Shown in pieces: positions 1 to 7,086 of a stretch of 64,000 nucleotides of DNA. The notes beneath the pieces were generated by a model, which searched no databases, was not told the DNA's origin, and worked only from the letters and a program-made list of their open reading frames with translations. Where the stretch lies: positions 62,001 to 126,000 of the forward strand of contig CBDANK010000004.1 in assembly GCA_965197565.1 (NCBI GenBank), read 5' to 3'. This DNA is from G963667675 sp965197565 (GTDB lineage: Bacteria; Chloroflexota; Dehalococcoidia; Lucifugimonadales; UBA3495). The position numbers and the translations under genes were made by a program. Every line of letters begins with the position of its first letter. Position 1 is the stretch's first letter.

Positions 1-458
1 ACGTCAAGGAGCTTGCCGAGGGCGTCTGGCGGGTCTCAACGCCGAGCCACGGCGGGCTGAAGCTCAGCCGGGAGCGGTGGGAATCGCTTCCCCCCGGACT
101 GCGGGACGCCATGTACACCCAGACCTTCGCCGAGGAGGACTGCGAGGAGCCCATCGTCAGGACGCTCCTGGGCCTCGGCGACGAATGCGAGAGGGAGATG
201 GCCCTGAAGGTGGCGGGCTACTTCGACCGCTACGCTCCGGCGCTCCCCCACCTCCGCGACTGCCCGCCGGGCATCCACCACCACGCCGTCGCGTACTGGG
301 GCGGCCTCGGCACGGACCCGTTCGAGCGGTTCGACACCTGCATCGAGGCCGAGTCGTTCGTGGGCGACCCGGAGATGGTGCGGAAGTACGGGCGGATGGA
401 GGCCGTCGAGTGCGCCGGGACGCGCCCGCTCTGCCTCGGAAAGGCGGACAGGCCATGA
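1..458 (+). CDS. DUF7007-like protein, 3' part only
   Basis: The open frame enters from the left edge and ends in a TGA at 456-458. The visible 152 residues begin with a segment containing GVWRVSTPSHGGLKLS and later EEDCEEP, which resembles the DUF7007 domain found on plasmids and integrative elements next to helicases and SSB. There is no catalytic motif I can name. The internal ATG at 111 is probably not the start, because the family-like motif lies before it. Its stop overlaps the ATG of the next gene in an ATGA, so the two are probably translationally coupled. The family call is from memory of the motif; the reading frame itself is secure. Confidence 0.55.
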   Translation, partial: VKELAEGVWRVSTPSHGGLKLSRERWESLPPGLRDAMYTQTFAEEDCEEPIVRTLLGLGDECEREMALKVAGYFDRYAPALPHLRDCPPGIHHHAVAYWGGLGTDPFERFDTCIEAESFVGDPEMVRKYGRMEAVECAGTRPLCLGKADRP

Positions 459-862
459 CTACGGAGACACGGGCAAGACCCCGCAGCCTTCCCAGCACGA
501 CGACCAAGCTCCAGACGGAGATGGGGAACCTCTACGTGACCGTCTCGACGGACGAGGACGGCGAGCCCTTTGAGGTGTTCGGATGGCTGGGCAAGGGAGG
601 CAGCTTCCAGCACGGAGTCACAGAGCTGGCCTGCCGGTTGATCTCCCTGCACCTGCGGCGCGGGACTCCTCTCGAAGAGGTGATTGACCAGTGCCGGGGC
701 ATTCAGGAGATGCAGCCATTCTGGAACCAGATGGGCGACGGCACGAGCGTGCCCGTCCTCGGACTCGGCGACGGCATCGCTCACATCCTCAAGGCCCACC
801 TGAAGGCCAAAGAGGAGCAGGAGACGGCGCCAGAACAGGTGGAGGTGCAGGCGGCTGCGTGA
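455..862 (+). CDS. TSCPD-domain protein
   Basis: This encodes 135 residues. The core from about residue 18 to 90 (GNLYVTVSTDEDGEPFEVF, then GWLGKGG, then RLISLHLRRGTPLEEVI) matches the TSCPD domain. That domain forms the C-terminal end of adenosylcobalamin-dependent ribonucleotide reductases and also occurs as small free-standing proteins on mobile elements. The reductase catalytic domain is absent, so a regulatory or accessory role is more likely than nucleotide reduction. The ATG at 455 overlaps the previous stop (ATGA) and fits the start of family similarity better than the far-upstream frame opening. The acidic, Gln-rich tail is probably disordered. Confidence 0.75.
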   Translation: MTTETRARPRSLPSTTTKLQTEMGNLYVTVSTDEDGEPFEVFGWLGKGGSFQHGVTELACRLISLHLRRGTPLEEVIDQCRGIQEMQPFWNQMGDGTSVPVLGLGDGIAHILKAHLKAKEEQETAPEQVEVQAAA

Positions 863-912
863 GCCGCACACACACCGGAATCGAGGCGGGGTCTCTCCTT
901 CCGGGGCGGCCC

Positions 913-934
913 TGCTTTCCATCTACAGGAAGCA
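913..934 (+). promoter_or_regulatory. Intergenic stem-loop with TCTACA loop
   Basis: TGCTTTCC (913-920) can pair with GGAAGCA (928-934) with one bulged T, leaving an ATCTACA loop. It lies 14 nt before the start codon of the nuclease gene and overlaps the start of its ribosome-binding region (AAGGAGA). The same TCTAYAGG core recurs in three more gaps of this module (near 2084, 2589 and 5675). Confidence 0.4.
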
Positions 935-947
935 AGGAGAAATAACC

Positions 948-2045
948 ATGACGACAGAGACTATAGACAGGGCGGAGGTCTTCTCCCGCCCTGCCGCAAG
1001 ATTCGACGCCGACGGCAACATCGAGGTCCGGGCCTCGTCAGCCCTGGGCTGCCGCCGCGCCCTCTGGTATTCGGCGACGGGCTACGAGCCGACCAACCCG
1101 CCTACGGAAGAATCGCTGACGGCGATGGAGGCGGGCAACGCCCTGGAGCCGGTGGTGGTGCGGGCGATGGAGCGGGCGGGCTGGAAGGTGGACGCCCCCG
1201 ATCCCCGGGACCCGCAGACGGTGGCGGTCAGAGTCGGCCCGAACATGATCGTGACCGGCCACCCGGACGGCACGGCGCGGATGCCGGTGGAGGACGACGG
1301 AGCGGCCCCGCCGCAGCTCTTCCTCTTCGACGGGGAGACAGATGTCCCCGCCTACGGCGACCCGATGGTGGTCGAGATCAAGACGCGGGGGCCGGAGGCG
1401 TTCCGCCGCTGGCGGACGCTGGGGGCCGAGCGCAGCCACCCGGCGGCGGTGGCCCAGGCCGCCTTCTACACCCTCGGCGAGTTCGGCGACCTGCGGGACG
1501 CGGTGATCGCCACGATGGACACCGGCAGCCGCACATGGGACCACGAGGTGATACCGGCCCACCGGCTGGAGCGGGCCATGCAGGAGGCCTAAGCATGGCT
1601 CGGTGAGCTTGCCGCTCACCACGTCCAGAACGGGCCTGACCCAGACGCACTGCCCGAGCGCGACTTCTCGGCCAATAGCTGGCAATGCCGGAGCTGCCCC
1701 TTCCTGGCGGTCTGCCTACCGGGTGCGGCTGAGGTCGGCGATGAGCCTGAGACCGAAGAAACGGAGGTGAGCGACGAAGAGGCACGGGACGCGGTGGCGG
1801 CCTACTCGGAGGCCCAGGAGTCCATCAAGGAACCTGAGAAGGCCAAGCGGGGCGCGCTGGACACCCTGAAGGCGTGGATGCGCCGCCAGGGGGACACGAA
1901 GGCGACGGTCAACGGGAAGACGGTGAGCCTCGTCAGTTCGACGAGGTACTCCGTCAACTACCGCAAGCTCAACGAGCTGCTCGACCCGGAGGTCCGGGCC
2001 GATGTGGTGACGGAGAGCGAGTCGGAGTACGTCCGGGTCAGCTAG
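948..2045 (+). pseudogene. Cas4/AddB-like Fe-S PD-(D/E)XK nuclease split by an in-frame TAA
   Basis: The first 214 residues carry a nuclease core: SALGCRRALWYSATG (cysteine near residue 35), GHPDGT (catalytic Asp) and VVEIKTRG (E-x-K). The TAA at 1590-1592 then interrupts the frame. The same frame continues open to 2045 and contains WQCRSCPFLAVC, the C-x2-C-x5-C triad expected to complete a Cas4/AddB-type 4Fe-4S cluster with the N-terminal cysteine. So one 365-codon gene is split by one stop, and the first product would lack three of four cluster cysteines. A GTG at 1767 could start a separate 92-residue product. QLFLF at residues 123-127 resembles a sliding-clamp-binding motif. Readthrough, sequencing error and true pseudogene are all possible. 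Confidence 0.7.
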
Positions 2046-2070
2046 ACGCTCTCTAACCGGAGCGCAGGAC

Positions 2071-2103
2071 GGGGCCGTCTTCCCTCTATAGGGAGTCGGC
2101 CCC
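2071..2103 (+). terminator. GGGGCCG/CGGCCCC stem-loop between nuclease and SSB genes
   Basis: GGGGCCG (2071-2077) pairs exactly with CGGCCCC (2097-2103), with a possible inner helix and a CTCTATAG loop. No U-tract follows, so it may act as an attenuator or RNA-processing site rather than a classic intrinsic terminator. It is nearly the same as the hairpin after the SSB gene. Confidence 0.5.
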
Positions 2104-2165
2104 GCTTCTCATTCACACGGGCGCGGCAGAGACCGCGCTACTACACACACACAAGGAGAAACAAA

Positions 2166-2528
2166 ATGTCACGGACTATCAACAAGGTAGAGCTCCTGGG
2201 CAGGGTCGGCGTCGACCCTGAGATGCAGTACACGCCCGGCGGCACCGCCGTCACCAAGCTGCGGCTGGCGACGGACCGCTACCGCAAGGAGGGCGAGAAC
2301 GGCACGGATTGGCACAACCTGGTGATTTGGGGAGCCACGGCGGAGGCGGTGAACCAGTACGTCTCCAAAGGTCAGCGCATCTACGTCGCCGGACGCCTGG
2401 TCCAGAACACCTGGGAGACCGAGGACGGCCAGCCGCGCTCCCGCACCGAGGTCCACGCCTCCGAGGTCGTCTTTCTCGACGGCAACGGGAACGGCGCCGG
2501 GCAGGCGGACGACGCCTCCCCCTTCTAG
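2166..2528 (+). CDS. ssb: Single-stranded DNA-binding protein
   Basis: This encodes 120 residues with a full OB-fold: MSRTINKVELLGRVGVDPE at the N-terminus, WHNLVIWGATAEAVNQY and GQRIYVAGRL in the middle. It ends in the acidic tip DDASPF that SSBs use to recruit partner proteins. It binds and protects ssDNA and is commonly carried by conjugative plasmids and ICEs. The linker between fold and tip is very short, so it is shorter than typical chromosomal SSBs (about 150-180 residues). The start is fixed by AAGGAGAAACAAA just upstream. Hairpins on both sides suggest it is expressed as its own unit. Confidence 0.95.
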   Translation: MSRTINKVELLGRVGVDPEMQYTPGGTAVTKLRLATDRYRKEGENGTDWHNLVIWGATAEAVNQYVSKGQRIYVAGRLVQNTWETEDGQPRSRTEVHASEVVFLDGNGNGAGQADDASPF

Positions 2529-2573
2529 CCCGAAACCGCATAGCGACGCCCGCATCAGCCGGCGCACTTCCAC

Positions 2574-2605
2574 GGGGCCGCTTCCGATCTACAGGAGGCG
2601 GCCCC
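2574..2605 (+). terminator. GGGGCCGC/GCGGCCCC stem-loop after ssb
   Basis: An exact 8-bp stem (2574-2581 with 2598-2605) encloses a loop containing GATCTACA. It has the same design as the hairpin at 2071-2103 and is followed by GCTTCTGTTC rather than a long T run. Confidence 0.5.
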
Positions 2606-2639
2606 GCTTCTGTTCTAACCGATAGCCAAGGAGATCGAG

Positions 2640-3191
2640 ATGACCGCCACAGCGACACACGCCGACATCCCATCGACAAGCTCCCAGCTTCCCCTCTTCC
2701 AGACCGAGGGGCAGGCTCTACTCGACGCCCTGCGCAGCAACCTGAGCCTGCTCGGCGAGATCGCCATGCGCTACGCCGTGGAGACCCAGCCGGAGCGCAC
2801 CGGAGGGGAGGTCCCCTCCATCGGGTCCCCCCAGGACGTGCACGACCTGCTGGCCCCGGAGATGGCTCCCCTGGCCCAGGAGCAGCTCAGGGTGCTGCTC
2901 CTGGACATCAAGAACAACGTCGTCGGCCAGCGGGTCGTCTACCAGGGCAATGTGAACTCGTCGATGATCAGGCCCGCCGAGGTGCTTCGCCCCGCCGTCA
3001 TCGAGGCCGTTCCCAGCATCATCGTCTGCCACAACCACCCCAGCCAGAACCCGACCCCCAGCCCGGAGGACGCCGCCATCACCAGGGAACTGGCGCAGGC
3101 GGGCAAGCTGCTGGGCATCGAGCTGCTGGACCACGTCGTCATCGGCGGCAAGCGGTTCACCAGCCTCAAGGAGCGGGGCCTGATGGCCTGA
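2640..3191 (+). CDS. RadC-type JAMM/JAB domain protein (short form)
   Basis: This encodes 183 residues ending in the classic RadC block CHNHPSQNPTPSPED, with H131, H133, S135 and D144 as the predicted zinc and catalytic residues, then VVIGGKRFTSLKERGL. The helix-hairpin-helix N-terminus of chromosomal RadC is missing, as is usual for mobile-element copies. The biochemical role of RadC is unsettled; the fold predicts a metal-dependent peptidase or isopeptidase. Residues 16-20 are QLPLF, a close match to the beta-clamp-binding pentapeptide. It is a second JAMM protein in a module that also holds the PRTRC protein A JAMM at 18,647, so division of labour between them is a fair question. Confidence 0.9.
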   Translation: MTATATHADIPSTSSQLPLFQTEGQALLDALRSNLSLLGEIAMRYAVETQPERTGGEVPSIGSPQDVHDLLAPEMAPLAQEQLRVLLLDIKNNVVGQRVVYQGNVNSSMIRPAEVLRPAVIEAVPSIIVCHNHPSQNPTPSPEDAAITRELAQAGKLLGIELLDHVVIGGKRFTSLKERGLMA

Positions 3192-3289
3192 CGCTCCACG
3201 ACCGGGCGGCGCACGCCGCCCGGCTCTCCACGCCGGGGACACCATCCCCAGCGCATCGTTCCCAACCCTAACGATGAAGGAGACTCGCA

Positions 3290-3916
3290 ATGCTCGCGAC
3301 ACACACCATAGACCCCGAGGACCTGTTCACCATCTCGGCGGGCGGGTTCTCGGCCACGGTCGACGCCTTCGCCCGGGACGACAGGACGGAGGGCCTCTGG
3401 TTCGTATCGATGGTCGGCTCCCAGACCGCGCTCAAGGCGATCTGGGCGTCGCTCCTGAAGCAGCCCCCGGACACGGCCCACATCATCAGGGGCGCGGACG
3501 GGATGGCGCTCCACGGTGGCTACCAGCGCTGCATCATCCCCTACGAGACGATTGGCACGTGGACGACCAAGATTGGCCGTCTGCACGCGACCGGGGGCTG
3601 GCACGCCCTCGTCTACACGAAGACGGCCGAGTATGGCTACGAGAAGGACTCCTTCCTCCTGCTGGCCCAGAGCGAGGCGGAGGCCCCGGTGCTCCATCAC
3701 CGCTTCCTCGACAAGCGCAGCCCGCTGCCGCTCCACGACTCCTGGGCCGGATGGCTCTGGGAGCGGGGCATCGAGGAGGAGGAGATAGTCCCGCTGCAAT
3801 CGGTCGGCATATCCGCCTACCGGTGCTCCCCCAAGGCCAAGAAGCTCAGGGAAGACCTCTCCGGCGCCGTAGCGTCGGGCTCCCTCACACTGCCCAAGGA
3901 GGCGTCCGATGGATAG
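3290..3916 (+). CDS. Hypothetical protein, 208 aa
   Basis: I do not recognise this family. It is a soluble, mixed alpha/beta-looking protein with several tryptophans (IWASLL, TIGTWTTKIGRLHATGGWHALVYT, DSWAGWLWERG). There is no signal peptide, membrane segment or nucleotide-binding motif. The ATG at 3290 is preceded by GAAGGAGACTCGCA, a good ribosome-binding site. It overlaps the start of the next gene by 8 nt, so the two are probably coupled. It sits between RadC and a set of small zinc-ribbon proteins and probably belongs to the same replication/maintenance module. Confidence 0.7.
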   Translation: MLATHTIDPEDLFTISAGGFSATVDAFARDDRTEGLWFVSMVGSQTALKAIWASLLKQPPDTAHIIRGADGMALHGGYQRCIIPYETIGTWTTKIGRLHATGGWHALVYTKTAEYGYEKDSFLLLAQSEAEAPVLHHRFLDKRSPLPLHDSWAGWLWERGIEEEEIVPLQSVGISAYRCSPKAKKLREDLSGAVASGSLTLPKEASDG

Positions 3917-4319
3917 GACGCTGAAGAAGGCCAAGCGCAACAGCAAGCGGCGGGGCAAGCGCAACTACGGAGCATGGGAGCGGTTCTCGCCGGACGGGAC
4001 GACCTGCCGCTACTGCCCCCACGACAACACCGAGCACCTGATGAGCTCGGGTCAGCCGCATTTCTTCCGCCCGGCGACGGAGGCGGAGCGGCGCGACCCC
4101 TACCTGATGCTCTACCGGCACACGCTGCCGGAGGGCGGCTCGGCGCTGGTGCGGCGGATGACCGTCGCCAGCCGCGCCGAGCTCATCACGGCCTTCTGCA
4201 CGGCCTGCGCCGAGAGCATAGGGACCCACCAGGTCCTCTGCTACCAGCGCAACCTGGCAATCGGAGAAGTGGTCGGGTTGGAGAAGACCGAACACGACAA
4301 CATCGCAATCGCCGCCTGA
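3909..4319 (+). CDS. Small CxxC protein with basic N-terminus
   Basis: This encodes 136 residues. The first 20 are strongly basic (MDRTLKKAKRNSKRRGKR) and likely touch nucleic acid. CRYC-PHD and CTAC pairs (near residues 34-37 and 97-100) could bind one zinc ion. No enzyme motif is visible and I do not recognise the family. The start overlaps the previous gene by 8 nt. Confidence 0.65.
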   Translation: MDRTLKKAKRNSKRRGKRNYGAWERFSPDGTTCRYCPHDNTEHLMSSGQPHFFRPATEAERRDPYLMLYRHTLPEGGSALVRRMTVASRAELITAFCTACAESIGTHQVLCYQRNLAIGEVVGLEKTEHDNIAIAA

Positions 4320-4344
4320 CGCGGCACAGAGAAAGGAGACGATC

Positions 4345-4611
4345 ATGGCGAGAGACCAGACGCTGTTCTTCACCTGCCCCGGCTGCGAGGAGCGGTTCTG
4401 CACGACGGAGGAGCCCGACGGCGACCTTCACACCGGTGAGATCTACCACTGCGGCAGCTGCGGCATCCAGGTGATCTTCACGGCGGTGACGGCCGAGGAC
4501 TACGTCCCGCCGCCCAGGGCCAGACGGGACTGCACCTACTGCGGTCCCGCTCCCCGCAACTGCTGCACATTCACGACGACACCCGTCCCTCAGAAAAGAG
4601 GCACGACATGA
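4345..4611 (+). CDS. Zinc-ribbon protein, 88 aa
   Basis: Two CxxC pairs (TCPGCEERFC and HCGSCGIQ) in the first 45 residues form a standard zinc ribbon. A further DCTYCG and NCC lie in the tail. Proteins of this size usually act as nucleic-acid or protein adaptors. The ribosome-binding site GAAAGGAGACGATC precedes the ATG. The stop overlaps the methylase start in an ATGA at 4608-4611, linking its expression to the methylase. Confidence 0.7.
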   Translation: MARDQTLFFTCPGCEERFCTTEEPDGDLHTGEIYHCGSCGIQVIFTAVTAEDYVPPPRARRDCTYCGPAPRNCCTFTTTPVPQKRGTT

Positions 4612-5645
4612 GACTGGCTGCCCAGGCGAAAGGGGGCTACTACCCGACTCCGGACCGGGTGGTGGACCTGATCGCCGAACTCATACACACCCCGAACGGC
4701 AACTACTACCGGAACGCGGAGACGATCCGCATCCTCGACCCCTGCTGCGGGGCCGGGGACGCGCTCCAGAGGCTGGCCGAGCGCCTCGACCGGCCCAACT
4801 CCATGCCCATCGAGACCTACGGCGTGGAGCTGCACCGGGACCGGGCGGAGGAGGCCGAGAAGGTGCTTCACCGCACACTGGCCTCCGACCTGTTCCAGAC
4901 CTCGATAGCGAACGGGGCCTTCGGCCTGCTCCTGCTCAATCCGCCGTACGATTGGGACTCGGAAGACAAGCGCGTCGAACACGCCTTCCTGACCCAGACG
5001 ACGCGCTACCTGGCCGAGAGCGGCCTGCTGGTCTTCATCGTCCCCCGCCAGCGCCTCTCGCACTCGGCCCGCTACCTGTCCACCCACTACGGGCGGATGC
5101 AGTGCTGGGCGTTCCCCGACCCCGAGCGCGAGGTCTTCGACCAGGTCGTGCTCTTCGGCTACCGGAAGACGGACCCCGTCCCGGACGCCCACGCCGAGGG
5201 CATGGTGCTGGAGTGGTCGGTGGGCCAGCCGGAGCCTCTGCGCTCGGCCCGCTACACGGAGTTCAGCCCGGCCACGATCCCCAGCGGCGACATCCTGTTC
5301 ACCACCCGCACCGTCGATCCCGTCGCCGCGGCGACCGAGGCCAGGCGGTCGGGGCTGTGGACGAACACGGACATCACCGACACGCTGTGGCCCGCCGGGG
5401 ACGCCCGCACCCGCCCGCTGATGCCCCTCAGACGGGGCCACATCGCGATGCTGGTGGCGGTGGGCTTCCTCAACAACCTGGTCCTCGAAGGCGACGGGCG
5501 ACGCATCCTGGTGAAGGGACGCACCTCGAAGGAGATGGAGCTGGTGGAGGACAGCCCGGAGAAGGAGGTCCACCGCGAGAAGCTCAAGACCACGGTGGTG
5601 GCCCTCGACCTGGAAGACGGGGGGATAGAGGACATCGCCGCCTAG
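4608..5645 (+). CDS. DUF6094-like N6-adenine DNA methyltransferase
   Basis: This encodes 345 residues. Motif I is DPCCGAGDAL (44-53), which binds S-adenosylmethionine, and the catalytic motif IV is NPPYDW (111-116), typical of N6-adenine methylases. The GGYYPTPDRVVDLI start is characteristic of DUF6094-type methylases of plasmids and ICEs. No restriction domain is fused and no partner endonuclease is next to it, so it may be an orphan methylase that protects or marks the element. The following helicase may work with it. The C-terminal half has no motif I can assign. Confidence 0.85.
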   Translation: MRLAAQAKGGYYPTPDRVVDLIAELIHTPNGNYYRNAETIRILDPCCGAGDALQRLAERLDRPNSMPIETYGVELHRDRAEEAEKVLHRTLASDLFQTSIANGAFGLLLLNPPYDWDSEDKRVEHAFLTQTTRYLAESGLLVFIVPRQRLSHSARYLSTHYGRMQCWAFPDPEREVFDQVVLFGYRKTDPVPDAHAEGMVLEWSVGQPEPLRSARYTEFSPATIPSGDILFTTRTVDPVAAATEARRSGLWTNTDITDTLWPAGDARTRPLMPLRRGHIAMLVAVGFLNNLVLEGDGRRILVKGRTSKEMELVEDSPEKEVHREKLKTTVVALDLEDGGIEDIAA

Positions 5646-5670
5646 CCCGAACCGGACGCCACTCAACACA

Positions 5671-5684
5671 CCCCTCTATAGGGA
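5671..5684 (+). promoter_or_regulatory. Short TCTATAGG hairpin
   Basis: CCC-ctctata-GGG lies 25 nt after the methylase stop and just before the ribosome-binding site (AAAGGAAGG) of the next small gene. It is the fourth copy of the TCTAYAGG core in this module. The stem is too short to terminate transcription on its own. Confidence 0.3.
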
Positions 5685-5699
5685 AAGGAAGGTGAACCA

Positions 5700-5915
5700 A
5701 TGCAAGCCCAAACCATCATGGTGCTGGAAGCCTGCTCGCGGTGCGGGCAGCCCATCGCCCCCGGCGAGCCCGCCATGCAGACCGCCTCGGTGGACCTGGA
5801 CGAGTTCGGCAGGGCCGTGTCCTCGCCGGTGAAGTCCTACCACCTGAGCGGGCGCTGCTACGAAGACCACAGGGCCGCCGAAGCAGCCCGCAGAAAGGCG
5901 CTGATCGCCGCATAG
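5700..5915 (+). CDS. Small zinc-binding protein, 71 aa
   Basis: A CSRCGQPIAPGEP motif near residues 12-24, followed by YHLSGRCYEDH, looks like a treble-clef or LIM-like zinc site (C-x2-C...H...C). No enzyme motif is present. GGAAAGGAAGGTG gives a strong ribosome-binding site. Function unknown; it resembles the other small metal-binding proteins of this module. Confidence 0.6.
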   Translation: MQAQTIMVLEACSRCGQPIAPGEPAMQTASVDLDEFGRAVSSPVKSYHLSGRCYEDHRAAEAARRKALIAA

Positions 5916-5984
5916 ACGGCCCGCACGGGGCCGCACAACGAGGCCCGCCACGGTGCGCGGCCCGCACGTTCACAACTATCGCCT

Positions 5985-6021
5985 GGGGACGCTTCCAGGA
6001 ACCTGTCGCGGAAGCGTCCCC
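5985..6021 (+). terminator. 12-bp stem-loop upstream of helicase gene
   Basis: GGGGACGCTTCC (5985-5996) pairs perfectly with GGAAGCGTCCCC (6010-6021) around a 13-nt loop. It sits in the leader of the helicase gene, 73 nt before the ATG, with no T run after it. It could be an attenuator or a boundary between transcription units. Confidence 0.5.
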
Positions 6022-6093
6022 CACGGGTGGGGGGCGCAGTGCGTCTCGGTTCCGGCGTCGTCCACCAGAGACGCAAGGAAAGGAGACGCCGAC

Positions 6094-6319
6094 ATGAACC
6101 TCGGAGAGTTCATCGACCAGTTCAAGGAGGCCATTGCCAGGCGGGTGGTGGAGTCCTATCCGCCCCTGTACCGGCCCTCGGAGAACGGCCCCAAGCTGCC
6201 CCGGCTGCTGCGCACCCCGATGGGCGGCCAGGAGGACGCCATCAAGGGCACGGCCCTCTCCCTACAGGCGCATCGGGGCACCACCGTGGTGGGCGAGATG
6301 GGCACGGGCAAGACCTTCA
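6094..6319 (+). CDS. SNF2-type helicase, 5' exon
   Basis: The ATG at 6094 follows AAAGGAGACGCCGAC. The exon encodes 75 residues ending in VVGEMGTGKTF, the Walker A motif, plus the first base of the next codon (A6319). The group II intron starts at 6320. Joining A6319 to T14312 gives ATC and the continuous product ...GTGKTF-I-GAAAAHAAGF..., which is exactly what a helicase should read. The last seven exon bases, ACCTTCA, pair with TGAAGGT inside the intron. The helicase therefore works only if the introns are spliced. Confidence 0.85.
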
Positions 6320-6729
6320 GTGCGCCGCGTAACGCGGCATAGGATACCCGGCTCAGTCGGGAAGAACTCGGAGAAAGTTGTTGGGCCAACCGACCCACCT
6401 CGAAGCGAAAGCCTAGGGGGACAACAGCATGTCGGTAAAGCGGCTACAGTCCCAAAGCGTTGTAGGACTGGTTCCGCAAGGCCCGCGCGATACGGTGAAA
6501 GCTTGATTGCCTGAACCCCAGTTCCCAGTTGGTGTTCTTGCCACCCGCCGGTAGAACGCTTGTAACCCGGCGCCACTCATTGCCTCGGTATGATGAAGGT
6601 ACCAATGCAACTCCGATGAGTGGACGATGACCAATGTGGTCATTCGAGGGGACGAACGGGGCACCTACAGTCGCGCTAGAACGTCCTATGTCGAAGATAA
6701 CGGGAAGACGGTCTCTGCTGGACACAGTT

Positions 6730-6891
6730 TTAGTCACCAGAGTCCTGGCCTCTGTCGGACTCCTCACGCTGACGTGGCACGTCTCTCCTTAAAACGAAGT
6801 AGATGTACGCAAACGCCAGCAAGGCGACCACAATAAGCGCAATGACACCCTGCTCTATCACCGTTACCCAGAGAGGGGAACACTCATCCAT
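6730..6891 (-). CDS. Candidate 53-aa single-pass membrane protein, antisense in intron copy 1
   Basis: On the minus strand, AAGGAGG stands 5 nt before an ATG at 6891. The 53 codons encode a short N-terminus, one strong membrane segment (GVIALIVVALLAFAYIYFVL) and a charged tail RRDVPRQREESDRGQD. A good Shine-Dalgarno site plus a clean hydrophobic helix is unlikely by chance, but intron RNA folding could also explain some of the sequence. I know of no family for it. It lies in the loop of a putative domain II stem, where cargo would least disturb ribozyme folding. Exact copies occur in the other two introns. Confidence 0.45.
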   Translation of the reverse strand: MDECSPLWVTVIEQGVIALIVVALLAFAYIYFVLRRDVPRQREESDRGQDSGD

Positions 6892-7086
6892 AGCGACCTC
6901 CTTCACGGGACTGTCTATGGAGACTAGCAGAGCCAAAACCCCGGAGTCAAACGGAACGCGGGATGGCCTACGGGGGGAGACCCCTATGGTCACGGAGTCC
7001 TCGTAGTAGTCCGAGGGCGGGAAAGCCGTCCACATGGCGAAGGAGGACAGGTGGTTTCGACGAACAAACACAGAGAGGTATGCAGA

